From Palsa-147 sp963771905 (GTDB lineage: Bacteria; Acidobacteriota; Terriglobia; Acidiferrales; UBA7541), in assembly GCA_963771905.1 (NCBI GenBank), contig CAVYVI010000003.1, forward strand, positions 186,001 to 250,000: DNA of 64,000 nt, written 5' to 3'. A model generated the notes under the pieces. That model was not told the origin of the DNA and searched no databases. It was given only the letters and a program-made list of their open reading frames with translations. Below are positions 51,816 through 60,153 of the stretch, one piece after another; positions within the stretch are counted from its first letter, which is position 1; the number at the start of each line of letters is the position of its first letter. The position numbers and the translations under genes were made by a program.

Positions 51816-53023
51816 TGCCCCGCCCTGCTCCAAGCGATATCCCAAAGGGATTTTCTTTTTCGGCTGCGGCGTGCGGCTTGAAGAAGTCACGTCTCGATCT
51901 GGCGCTGATCGTCAGCGAAACAACGGCGCCGGCAGCCGCGATGTTCACGAAGAATATCGTGCAAGCGGCGCCGGTCATCCTCTGCCGCGAACACCTTCAG
52001 CGAAGCCGATCGCGTGTTCGTGCCATTGTAGTGAACGCGGGAAATGCGAATTGCGCGACGGGAGCGGCGGGGTTGATGGCATCACGGCTCACAGCCGATG
52101 CCGCGAGTCTCGTGCTCGGCTGCAAGGCGATCGAAGTGCTGGTCTGCTCGACCGGCGTGATTGGCGTTCCGTTGCGCGTCGACAAGATCATCCGCGCTCT
52201 CCCCGGTCTCTGGCGGAGCAAATCGTCGAAGCCGGATTCGTTCTCCGGAGTTACTCGCGCGATCATGACCACGGACACGAGGCCGAAGTGGGCGGCCGCG
52301 CATTGTCGAATCGGCGGAAAAGTAGTGCGGCTGTTGGGATGCGCGAAAGGCTCGGGAATGATTCAGCCCAACATGGCGACGATGCTCGCGTTTATCGTGA
52401 CGGATGCGGAACTCGTTCCGGCGGACCTATCAAGAGCTTTGCGGGGCGCTGTGCGCGGGACCTTCAATGCCATCACCGTGGATGGCGACACTTCGACGAA
52501 TGATACCGTGGCGTTGCTGGCGAATGGAGCGTCCGACGCGGGCGCCATCGGCGCACGACATTCAGATTTTCCGCGATTCACGGGAGCGCTGGAGGAAGTG
52601 TGCCGCAAGCTGGCGCTTGCAATTGTCGAAGACGGCGAAGGCGCGCAGAGAGTCGTCGAGATCGAAGTGCGCGGCGCGCGCACGGAGCGCGACGCCGATT
52701 CCGTCGCCCGGACGATCGCCAACTCGCCGCTCGTGAAGACGGCGCTCGCCGGCGGGGATCCCAACTGGGGGCGCATTCTGGCCGCGGCAGGCCGCGCGGG
52801 AGTGCGATTCGATCCCGCTCGCGTGCACATTCATTTAGCCGGTACGCTCGTCTGCCGAAACGGGCTCGAAGTTCGATTCAGCGAACGGACCGTGCGCCGC
52901 CGGATGCTGCGGAAATTCGTGCCGATTCGCGTCCATCTGCGCGGCGGCAACGCGGCGGCGCGAATCTTGACCTGCGATTTGACCAAGGAATACATCCACA
53001 TTAACGCAAGCTATCGAACTTGA
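51815..53023 (+). CDS. argJ: Glutamate N-acetyltransferase / amino-acid acetyltransferase ArgJ
   Basis: 402 residues from MPRPAPSDIPKGFSFS; the longer frame lies inside the NAGS-like gene. It transfers acetyl from N-acetylornithine to glutamate, recycling the acetyl group, and in bifunctional forms also uses acetyl-CoA. The self-cleavage site is KGSGMIQPNMATMLAF, with the Thr of MATML becoming the nucleophile. DPNWGRILAAAGRAG (here GDPNWG) and the C-terminal DLTKEYIHINASYRT are conserved. It is the last gene of the operon, convergent with the sigma factor gene. Confidence 0.94.
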   Translation: MPRPAPSDIPKGFSFSAAACGLKKSRLDLALIVSETTAPAAAMFTKNIVQAAPVILCREHLQRSRSRVRAIVVNAGNANCATGAAGLMASRLTADAASLVLGCKAIEVLVCSTGVIGVPLRVDKIIRALPGLWRSKSSKPDSFSGVTRAIMTTDTRPKWAAAHCRIGGKVVRLLGCAKGSGMIQPNMATMLAFIVTDAELVPADLSRALRGAVRGTFNAITVDGDTSTNDTVALLANGASDAGAIGARHSDFPRFTGALEEVCRKLALAIVEDGEGAQRVVEIEVRGARTERDADSVARTIANSPLVKTALAGGDPNWGRILAAAGRAGVRFDPARVHIHLAGTLVCRNGLEVRFSERTVRRRMLRKFVPIRVHLRGGNAAARILTCDLTKEYIHINASYRT

Positions 53024-53039
53024 ACGAAGCCGGGCCGAG

Positions 53040-53570
53040 CTAGTCGCCACACTCCGCGCAGCGTTCGGTTCGGAATCCGGGGATTGAAGCCGGGCGTGTC
53101 CACGCGTTCCGTAATTTATAGCGGAGTTCGACGCGCGCCCGGCGGAGGCGCGTCTTTACGGTGCTCGCCGTGAGTTTCAGCGCGCGAGCGGTTTCCGAAG
53201 TCGAGAGCTCGTCGACTGCGCGCAAGACGAAGACGTCGCGATAGAGCGGACGAAGGCTGCCGATGGCTTCGTTTATAGAAGCACGCAATTCGCGGCGGGC
53301 AAAATTTGCCTCCGGATTTTCGGCCGGCGGGCGAAACTGCCTCAACGCAAAAGTGTCCTCGGCCGTTTCCGCGACGTCATCGAGCGGGACGCGGCGGAGG
53401 TCGTTGCGTTTGCGCAAGCTCATCAAGCTCTCGTTGATGGCGATGCGCGAGATCCACGTGGTGAAGCGGGCGCGGCCTTCAAATTGATCGAGATGGCGGA
53501 ACGCCTTCACCATCGTTTCCTGTTGCGCGTCTTCCGCGTCGTGATCGTTGCGCGTGATGCGCAGTGCCAT
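53040..53570 (-). CDS. ECF-type RNA polymerase sigma factor, 5' end unclear
   Basis: 176 residues from MALRITRNDHDAEDAQQETMVKAF. Region 2 (DAEDAQQETMVKAFRHLDQFEGRARFTTWISRIAINE) and region 4 (LRPLYRDVFVLRAVDELSTSETARALKLTASTVKTRLRRARVEL) are typical of ECF sigma factors. The open frame continues upstream to a TAA at 53685-53687 with DDAISRLFQDCHQRVYR just before MALRIT, which is region 2.1, but has no ATG, GTG or TTG. An ATG at 53673 in another frame gives MLRHRREAAREANQLA, so a frameshift is suspected. The C-terminus ends CAECGD. Confidence 0.8.
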   Translation of the reverse strand: MALRITRNDHDAEDAQQETMVKAFRHLDQFEGRARFTTWISRIAINESLMSLRKRNDLRRVPLDDVAETAEDTFALRQFRPPAENPEANFARRELRASINEAIGSLRPLYRDVFVLRAVDELSTSETARALKLTASTVKTRLRRARVELRYKLRNAWTRPASIPGFRTERCAECGD

Positions 53571-53894
53571 GCGATAGACGCGCTGGTGGCAGTCCTGGAA
53601 GAGGCGCGAGATCGCGTCGTCGCCGGGCGAGCTGATTTGCTTCGCGCGCCGCTTCGCGCCGGTGACGGAGCATGGAATGGGACTTTAGCGTGCGCCTCGG
53701 CGCGGGGCCCTGGAAGAACGGAGCGGTCTGGCTCAAATTGCACCTCGGTGCGATGGCTGAGCGGCGAAAATGCGTCCGGTTCGCGGCCGGCAAAATCGAT
53801 TTGATTCCAGCACCAAGGAAACTATAGAAAGCGTCCGGCGAAAATACAGCGAATTACTGACGCCGGCGGAGGATGAAAGGTATGCGGGGTTGAA
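53571..53894. other. Region upstream of the sigma factor gene
   Basis: 324 bp. The part nearest the sigma gene (about 53571-53684) codes for sigma region 2.1 in the same frame without a start codon. The rest probably contains the sigma promoter and the end of the response-regulator gene's untranslated region. No other gene is supported; frames on the plus strand are shadows. Confidence 0.5.
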
Positions 53895-54302
53895 TCACGT
53901 TGGCGTCTCGTTTGCGGACGGGGAATATGGCCGGCGGGCGATCAGACTGCGAATGGCGGGCACTAACATTTGGCTGGATTCCGGCTTGAGGATGCAGCCG
54001 AGCGCGCCCGCTTCTTGCGCCTGGCGGCTGAGCTCAGGAAATGCGTAGAGCGAGACGAGGAGGACGATCGCCTGCGGCATGGCGCGCACGATTTCGCGAG
54101 TGGCGTCGAGACCGTTGCGCTTCGGCATCATGAAGTCCATGACTACTATGTCCGGGAGAAGCGCGGTGGCCGCGGCGATCGCTTCTTCGCCATCTGCCGC
54201 TTCGCCGCAGACTTCCCAACCGGGTTCGGACTCGAGAATATCGCGGATCAGCGAGCGCACGGATTCGTGGTCATCGACTACGAGAATTCGCGGGCGCACC
54301 AT
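53895..54302 (-). CDS. Single-domain CheY-like response regulator
   Basis: 135 residues, a receiver domain only. VVDDHESVRSLI gives the acidic pair, IVVMDFMMPKRNG the phosphorylated Asp, VSLYAF the Ser/Thr and CILKPESS the Lys; all catalytic positions are present. The N-terminus resembles NarL-type receivers, so it may be a truncated NarL relative. It lies 165 bp after the NarL-type regulator on the same strand and may be a phosphate sink for the nearby kinase. Confidence 0.88.
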   Translation of the reverse strand: MVRPRILVVDDHESVRSLIRDILESEPGWEVCGEAADGEEAIAAATALLPDIVVMDFMMPKRNGLDATREIVRAMPQAIVLLVSLYAFPELSRQAQEAGALGCILKPESSQMLVPAIRSLIARRPYSPSANETPT

Positions 54303-54467
54303 CGTATTTCACTCCCGAAGAACCCATTGGCGGCCATCGGGACTACTACAGCAGCACTCACAATGAAGGGCAATCGGGTGATTGCTGTAGGAAAGGGAGA
54401 GAGATACGGGCAGGCGCGCAAGAAATTAATTTTCGATCGCATTTCTGGGTCGCCCGCGCCTGTAGCT

Positions 54468-55124
54468 TTACGGCTCGACGATATTGTTCCGGATGGCGTA
54501 GCGAACCAGCTCGCTCACCGAGTGGCAATTCAGCCGCCGCATGATGTTCGCGCGGTGCGTTTCCGCCGTTTTTACGCTGAGATTCAGGGCCACGGCGACT
54601 TCCTTGCTGCTTTTGCCCTCGGCGAGGAGTTGCACGATCTCGCGCTGACGAGGCGTCAGCCGGCCGGTCCTTCCCCGGCGATCCTCAGGCGCCGGATCTT
54701 TTTTCAAATAGCCGTCAAGAACCATTTGCGCGACCTTTGATGTGAAAAAGGTCTTGTTGCGGCGCAAAGCGTCAACTGCCGTGACGAGATCGCGGCCCGC
54801 GTCGGTCTTGAGAACGTACCCGCGCGCGCCCGCATCGAGGACCTCGCGGATCAACGGATCCGAATCATGCATGGTCAGGATCAGTACCTTCGAGTTGTCG
54901 ACCGATTTCATGATTTGCCGTGTTGCTTCGAGGCCGTTCAGCGAAGGCATGCCGATGTCCATCACGGTCACATCCGGCTTCACCTGCTTAGCCATTTCGA
55001 CAGCCTCGCGCCCGTCACCCGCCTCCGCCGCGACTTCCCATCCGGATTGTTCTTCGATCAAAGAGCGGAGCCCCTTTCGGACGATCTCGTGATCATCTGC
55101 CACAAGCAGCCGCAAAGGTGCCAT
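54468..55124 (-). CDS. NarL/LuxR-family response regulator
   Basis: 218 residues. The receiver has VADDHEIVRKG, VTVMDIGMPSLNG (Asp), LTMHDSD and YVLKTDAG (Lys). The output domain LTPRQREIVQLLAEGKSSKEVAVALNL with VKTAETHRANIMRRL is a LuxR-type helix-turn-helix. Its start overlaps the 3' end of the histidine kinase gene by 32 bp, indicating a coupled pair. Targets are unknown. Confidence 0.93.
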   Translation of the reverse strand: MAPLRLLVADDHEIVRKGLRSLIEEQSGWEVAAEAGDGREAVEMAKQVKPDVTVMDIGMPSLNGLEATRQIMKSVDNSKVLILTMHDSDPLIREVLDAGARGYVLKTDAGRDLVTAVDALRRNKTFFTSKVAQMVLDGYLKKDPAPEDRRGRTGRLTPRQREIVQLLAEGKSSKEVAVALNLSVKTAETHRANIMRRLNCHSVSELVRYAIRNNIVEP

Positions 55125-56373
55125 TGTTTGCCTCCATAGGAAGTATCGCTCTTACGATCGTGCCTGGCTTCCCCGGCTCGATCTCCAGTTCTCCGCCCAA
55201 CTGCCGGACACGTTCGCGCATTCCGGCGATTCCAACTCCCAGGCCTCGAACACCTTCCTCGCCGGCGCGCAGTGTTTCGACTTCGATGCCACGCCCGGTA
55301 TCGCTGACTTCAAGCTGAATGCGCCCGCCGTGCGCCGCGAAACGGATACGCGCCGTCGCGCTGCCCGAATGACGATGGATATTGGTCAAGCTCTCCTGAA
55401 TGATGCGGAACAGCGTGGTGCCGACGTCCTTCGGGAGATGATTCAATTCGTCCGGTATGTCCAGCGCAACCCGGATTCCGCTGCGTTCGGCGAAACCGTC
55501 CGCGTACCAGCGCAGTGCCGGCGCCAAGCCGACTTCATCGAGTAGCGGCGGATGCAGTAAATAGGAGATGGTGCGCACGTCGGACGAACATTGCTGCGAC
55601 AACCTCAAGCCGTCCTCGAGGGCCTGGCGAGCTTTCGGCCCCAGGTGTTCGGCGTCGCGTCGAACCCGTTCGAGATTCATATGTAGCGCCGCGAGGCACT
55701 GTCCGGTGCTGTCGTGCAGTTCGCGCGCAATGCGCCGCCGCTCTTCGTCCTGAAGCTGCATCAGGCGGTGCGACAGCTCGCGCAGCGAGTGTTCCGCATG
55801 TTTGCGTTGCGTGATATCGCGCAACGAAGAGACATGCCGGCCCGGGAGCACATTCGCCTTCGAACTGTAGGTGACGATCCGCTTGGTCCCGCCGGCGCGC
55901 AGGATTTCGCACTCTCCGCGCTGCTCTCCCGACTGAAGGAACTCCTGCCATTCTGCCTCGAGATTTTCCTCGCGGCCAATCGGCATGAAATCATCGAGCT
56001 TCGCGCCCTTCAGCTCTTCTTTGCCGCGGCCGAACATCTCCAGCGCCGAACGATTCGCATCCAGGATGCGGCGGCAATCGTCCACCACGACAACGGCATC
56101 GAGGGAATTATCGAAAATGGCGCGGAGCTGTTCTTCACTCTCACGTAGCGCTTTATCCGCCCGCGCGCGCTCAGGGAGACCGCGTTCCGGGCCGTGACCG
56201 GCTTCATCGAATTCGCCCGCTCGCCCGGCGTTGCGCTTTTCGAGAGTGTTGTAGGCGTCCAGAAGTTCCGCTTCGGATACGTGCCAGCTTGCGATCTCAA
56301 GTGCCAGCTCATGCTGGGCCGCGAGATGCGGCAGACTTCGTGATTTTGCGAGCGTCTTGAATTTCTCTTGCAC
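55093..56373 (-). CDS. PAS-containing NarX/LiaS-type sensor histidine kinase, probably cytoplasmic
   Basis: 426 residues from the GTG of VQEKFKTLAKSRSLPHL, chosen because GGAGGG lies 5-10 bases upstream; an ATG at 56436 is 21 residues earlier without a good ribosome-binding site. There is no membrane segment. A helical N-terminus is followed by a PAS domain (LRAIFDNSLDAVVVVDDCRRILDAN...). The HisKA_3 box is RRRIARELHDSTGQ, and the ATPase part has FRIIQESLTNIHRHS (N box) and DTGRGIEV...GLGVGIAGMRER (G boxes). It should phosphorylate the overlapping NarL-type regulator. Confidence 0.9.
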   Translation of the reverse strand: MQEKFKTLAKSRSLPHLAAQHELALEIASWHVSEAELLDAYNTLEKRNAGRAGEFDEAGHGPERGLPERARADKALRESEEQLRAIFDNSLDAVVVVDDCRRILDANRSALEMFGRGKEELKGAKLDDFMPIGREENLEAEWQEFLQSGEQRGECEILRAGGTKRIVTYSSKANVLPGRHVSSLRDITQRKHAEHSLRELSHRLMQLQDEERRRIARELHDSTGQCLAALHMNLERVRRDAEHLGPKARQALEDGLRLSQQCSSDVRTISYLLHPPLLDEVGLAPALRWYADGFAERSGIRVALDIPDELNHLPKDVGTTLFRIIQESLTNIHRHSGSATARIRFAAHGGRIQLEVSDTGRGIEVETLRAGEEGVRGLGVGIAGMRERVRQLGGELEIEPGKPGTIVRAILPMEANNGTFAAACGR

Positions 56374-56751
56374 CGTTCCCTCCAAGAAACACGATTGCCA
56401 ATGGGTACGATGAATCAGAGAACCTGCGTCGCGCAATCTTCACAAGCAAGTCACGATTGCTGGGATGCACGCGCGAAACCAGTTTGTTAGAATTTTTAAA
56501 ATCTCCTGTAATCGCGTGTCGCACAATGACTTAGAAGGAGAGGTCGCAGCTCACCGGCAAGCACGACGACTCTTTTGCATTTGGCAGTTTTTACACGATC
56601 CTTCCACAACTTCTACGGATTTGCGGGTATAGAGCAAATCTGAAATCTCGCGTAGAACATTTGTGAATCGTGACGAGCGCGCCGTACCGGGCACCGCGAT
56701 TCAGACTTCCATAAGAATAAAGAGAGTCCGGCTTCGCATCGAGGAGGATAC
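56374..56751. other. Divergent region before small membrane protein genes
   Basis: 378 bp holding the promoter of the histidine kinase operon and of the DUF1328-type gene. The AT-rich stretch gttagaatttttaaaat (about 56486-56502) stands out. AGGAGG at about 56743-56748 precedes the ATG at 56752. No gene is supported. Confidence 0.4.
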
Positions 56752-56916
56752 ATGCTGAGATGGGCGGTAATATTTTTCATCGTGGCTCTGGTGGCCGCGA
56801 TATTCGGATTCGCGGGCATCGCCGTCGCGGCCGCGGGGATTGCGAAGATTTTGTTCTATCTGTTCTTGATCCTGTTTCTGGTGACGCTAATAAGCCATCT
56901 TGCCCGGCGAGCGTGA
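56752..56916 (+). CDS. DUF1328 family small membrane protein (YtjA-like)
   Basis: 54 residues in two membrane helices: MLRWAVIFFIVALVAAIFGF and then KILFYLFLILFLVTLIS, joined by an Ala/Gly-rich turn and ending HLARRA. This pattern (LRWAxxFFxxALxAxxxGFxGIA) is the DUF1328 signature. The ribosome-binding site gaggagg is right upstream. The role is unknown; relatives are linked to stress conditions. It is too short for many gene finders. Confidence 0.85.
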   Translation: MLRWAVIFFIVALVAAIFGFAGIAVAAAGIAKILFYLFLILFLVTLISHLARRA

Positions 56917-56994
56917 AAATGGCCGGCGACTGGCGGATCGCGCGCGCTCGAAAACGCAAAACATGACGCTGAAACACAAACTCAAGGAGACGAT

Positions 56995-57225
56995 ATGAGG
57001 TCCGGCACACTGATCGGAATCGCACTAATTGTCATCGGGCTGATCTCGCTCGCCTATCAGGGCATCACGTATACGACACAGAAGAAGATCGTCGACATCG
57101 GCCCGATTCAAGCGACGAGGCAAGAGCACAAAACGATTTCACTGCCCCCCATTGTTGGCATAATAGCGCTGGCGGGCGGAGTGATCGTTCTGGCGGCGGA
57201 CCGCAGGACGTCGTCGCAGAAGTAA
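56995..57225 (+). CDS. Small two-helix membrane protein
   Basis: 76 residues. The first membrane helix is LIGIALIVIGLISLAYQGI and the second IVGIIALAGGVIVLAAD, with a conserved-looking loop YTTQKKIVDIGPIQATRQEHKTI in between. Proteins with exactly this loop are widespread and unnamed. An aaggaga ribosome-binding site lies 5 bases before the start. It is 78 bp after the DUF1328-type gene and 62 bp before the SYLF gene, forming a stress-type envelope gene set. Confidence 0.75.
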   Translation: MRSGTLIGIALIVIGLISLAYQGITYTTQKKIVDIGPIQATRQEHKTISLPPIVGIIALAGGVIVLAADRRTSSQK

Positions 57226-57287
57226 GGGCCTAGTCCGGAAATCGGGGATCCTGATCCGAAGCAGCACTCCTTCGAGGAGGAATTCAA

Positions 57288-57992
57288 ATGAAAAGATGGA
57301 TTGCAGCATTGGCGGGAATGCTCGTCATCGCGCCGCTCGCGTACGCGAAGCCGGGCGACAGCATGAAGGATGAGGAGGACCGGCTTCGAAATGCAGGCCA
57401 GGTGATGCACGAAATTCTCAACGTACCTGATGATATTCCGCAGGACTTGCTCGACAAGGCGCGTTGCGTAGTCGTGCTGCCGTCGGTTCTGAAGGCCGCG
57501 TTTGTCGTGGGCGGCAGCTATGGCCGCGGTGCGATGGTTTGCCGCACGGGCGCAGACTTCAAGGGTCCATGGGGCGCCCCGGCGATGTACGCGCTGGAAG
57601 GCGCAAGCGTGGGTTTTCAGATTGGCGGCGAAGCCACGGACTTTGTTCTTCTCGTGGTGGATGACCGCGGCGCCAACAGCTTGCTCCACAGCAAAGTGAA
57701 ACTCGGCGCGGACGCCTCCGCCGCAGCGGGTCCGAAAGGCCGCGAGGCCGAAGCGGATACGGACGCGTACATGCGAGCGGAAATCCTCAGCTACTCGAGG
57801 GCGCGAGGCGTGTTCGCCGGGGTGTCGCTGGAAGGCTCAACGCTCCGGCCGGACGATGGTGCGAATCGGACTCTTTACGGTCAGGACGTCTCTGCAGCCA
57901 AGATCATCACCGAGCACAGCGTGCATGCTCCGGAAGCTGCGGCTCGCTTGATCGACACCCTCGAGAAGGCCTCCCCGCATCTGAAGCGCTAA
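57288..57992 (+). CDS. SYLF/Ysc84-type lipid-binding protein, exported
   Basis: 234 residues. MKRWIAALAGMLVIAPLAYAKPGD is a signal peptide. The SYLF domain (about 40-225) has PDDIPQDLLDKARCVVVLPSVLKAAFVVGGSYGRG and FQIGGEATDFVLLVVDDRGANSLL, then SRARGVFAGVSLEGSTLRPD. SYLF proteins bind lipids or, in eukaryotes, actin patches. In bacteria they are periplasmic or outer-membrane-associated and often near small membrane proteins like the two upstream. An aggaggaa ribosome-binding site precedes the start. Confidence 0.9.
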   Translation: MKRWIAALAGMLVIAPLAYAKPGDSMKDEEDRLRNAGQVMHEILNVPDDIPQDLLDKARCVVVLPSVLKAAFVVGGSYGRGAMVCRTGADFKGPWGAPAMYALEGASVGFQIGGEATDFVLLVVDDRGANSLLHSKVKLGADASAAAGPKGREAEADTDAYMRAEILSYSRARGVFAGVSLEGSTLRPDDGANRTLYGQDVSAAKIITEHSVHAPEAAARLIDTLEKASPHLKR

Positions 57993-58164
57993 ATCGGCTC
58001 GCTCCGCACAGAGGGGATGGACTCTCGCGTCCATCTCCTCTTCCTCTTTCTATTTCTCTGCCCCTCGGCGAGTTCATCGACGCGGATCGTACCGGACCGC
58101 GGAGCAGGAAGGTGGTCGCTCCAATCGCGATATCGCGAACCCCAGGAAGCCGGAATGCTTCGCG

Positions 58165-59139
58165 TCAGTGTGGTCCAGGATTCAGAGCGCGCATCAGAAC
58201 GGGAAGCATCTCGCGCACGGCATTGTCCCAATAATTCCAGGTGTGGGAACCGAACGACTCGTGATATTCGTGCGCGACGTGTTGCGCATCGAGTTGTGCC
58301 ACGAAGGAACGATTCACCTCGACGAATGGGTCCTGCTTGCCACACGCGACATAGATATAAGGCAACTTCGCTGGATCGGCCTGCTTCAGAAGGCTGTAGA
58401 CATCATTTTCCTTCCGGGTCGCGCTGCCCGGCGGCCCGAACACCGCCAAAAGATTCTTTCGAAAAAGCACCTGCCGAGTGTCCAGATCGCCCGGTGCATT
58501 CAAGGCGCCGCTCATGCTGCCGGCGAACGCGAACAAGTCCGGATACTTCAGCCCGAATTTGAGTGCTCCGTACCCGCCCATTGAAAGTCCGGCGATCGCC
58601 CGGCCTGAGCGCTCGCGGATCGTGCGATAGTTTGCGTCGATGTAAGCAATCAAATCCTTGACGATGTAGTCTTCGAACTTATGCTGCGGAACAGTAGCGG
58701 AATTGGCGTACCAGGAGTTTCCCGCGTCAGGCATGACGATAATCAAATCGAGATTCCCGGCATACGTGGCCAGATTGGATTCGGTGTCCCAGTCGCTGAA
58801 GTGTCCCCAGATGCCATGAAGCAGATAGAGCACCGGATAACGGCGGTTCGTTTCGGCGTAAGCGTGAGGAAGATAGATGCGATAGGTGATGTCGCGGCCG
58901 AGAGACGCGCTGTGGAACTTGACGTCCTTCACCGTAAGAATTGCGTGCGCAGCGGCTACGGCTCGCTTGTTGACTCGGTCCGCGTTCGTAATGCTCGGGA
59001 ACACGAAAGCCGCGAAAATGAAAATCAGAACGAGCCCAAGACAATATTGGGGGACACCGGTACGTCTGGCCGCGTAAGTCGAGCGCAATGATCCTCCGAG
59101 AGCCGATTGAGGTCGTAAGGCACTTTGATTGTGACACAC
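58165..59139 (-). CDS. Esterase D/PF00756-type alpha-beta hydrolase, exported
   Basis: 324 residues; the true start may be nearer the hydrophobic YCLGLVLIFIFAAFVF (about residues 32-47), which looks like a signal anchor. The hydrolase core has YPVLYLLHGIWGHFSDW (oxyanion region), AIAGLSMGGYGALKFGLKYPD (nucleophile Ser in GLSMGG), a late Asp in CGKQDPF and His in GSHTWNYW. Such proteins include mycolyltransferase-like and feruloyl-type esterases. The substrate is unknown. It is convergent with the SYLF gene. Confidence 0.85.
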   Translation of the reverse strand: MCHNQSALRPQSALGGSLRSTYAARRTGVPQYCLGLVLIFIFAAFVFPSITNADRVNKRAVAAAHAILTVKDVKFHSASLGRDITYRIYLPHAYAETNRRYPVLYLLHGIWGHFSDWDTESNLATYAGNLDLIIVMPDAGNSWYANSATVPQHKFEDYIVKDLIAYIDANYRTIRERSGRAIAGLSMGGYGALKFGLKYPDLFAFAGSMSGALNAPGDLDTRQVLFRKNLLAVFGPPGSATRKENDVYSLLKQADPAKLPYIYVACGKQDPFVEVNRSFVAQLDAQHVAHEYHESFGSHTWNYWDNAVREMLPVLMRALNPGPH

Positions 59140-59209
59140 CCGCGCCGGCTCCCGGGCACGCCTCGCGGACGGATTTTTGCGGAATCTCGATCAGCGGCGT
59201 AGGAGAAAA

Positions 59210-59872
59210 CTAGTGAGCAGGGCTTGCGCCCCGGCAGACTTCGAGAATGTCCAGCCGGCCCTCCGCGCCCACTTTGTTGCAAATGCGATGAATGTGATTC
59301 TTGATGGTTTGCTCGGAGAGATTGAAATGCGCCGCGATCTCCTTGTTCGTCAAGCCGCGGGCGATGAGCGGAACGAGTTGGCGCTCGCGTCGCGTCAACG
59401 GGAATGGAAGCCGAGCGGGAATCATGTCCGCAACCGCCTGATTCTTGGCGACAAAATCGAAGAGCACGCGCGAAAACTGCGGCGGACAGATCGCTTCATT
59501 GTTTGCGACGCTGCGGACGGCGGCGACGATTTCCGATGCCGAGGCGTCGCGAAGCACATAGCCGGCGACGCCGCGTTTCACCGCTTCGAGAAAAACCCGT
59601 TCGTCATTCTCCATTCCCATGAGCACCAGTTTCAGCCCGGGAAGTTCCGCCTGCAAATCGCGGAGGAATTCATCGTTCTCGAACAAGGGTGTCAACGAAT
59701 CCAGCAGCAGCACTTCAGGACTCCAGGAACCGATCTGTTGCGCCGCCTGGGCTGTCAGGCGCTCGGCAACACTTACGGCAATGCGTGCGCGACTCTTGAA
59801 GATGCGGGCGAGAACCTCGCGCAGAAGGCGATTTCCGGACAGGATGAAGACGCGAATCTCGTGGCTGCTCAC
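59210..59872 (-). CDS. LuxR-type response regulator with degenerate receiver
   Basis: 220 residues. The receiver domain keeps an Asp in VLLLDSLTP, but the acidic pair is replaced by LSGNR at the N-terminus and the Lys by Arg in YVLRDAS. This points to a regulator that does not use ordinary phosphorylation. The C-terminal helix-turn-helix FPLTRRERQLVPLIARGLTNKEIAAHFNLSEQTIKNHIHRI is a complete LuxR DNA-binding domain. No kinase is adjacent. It lies 280 bp from the polysaccharide cluster on the same strand and could regulate it. Confidence 0.88.
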   Translation of the reverse strand: MSSHEIRVFILSGNRLLREVLARIFKSRARIAVSVAERLTAQAAQQIGSWSPEVLLLDSLTPLFENDEFLRDLQAELPGLKLVLMGMENDERVFLEAVKRGVAGYVLRDASASEIVAAVRSVANNEAICPPQFSRVLFDFVAKNQAVADMIPARLPFPLTRRERQLVPLIARGLTNKEIAAHFNLSEQTIKNHIHRICNKVGAEGRLDILEVCRGASPAH

Positions 59873-60153
59873 TAGGCACCCTCAATGATTTGGGATGAAC
59901 CGGCAACGGGGGAAGGGGGAACTGAACCACTCTCGCCAGTAACCATTATAAACAGCTGCCAGCCTCGCGGGGCAGCGTGTTCACAAACAGTAAGTCCCTG
60001 CGGGGCGCTCACAGCAGCCGGTACGGGCACGACGACAAGAGCACGGTAAGCCGGGCAGGAGCTGCGGGGTTCGAACGGGGACGCGCAGAGTGGCGCGGGT
60101 GAGGATTACAAAGTGGAACGAGGATCAGGAGTGGATGGAACTGCGGAGGGAGG

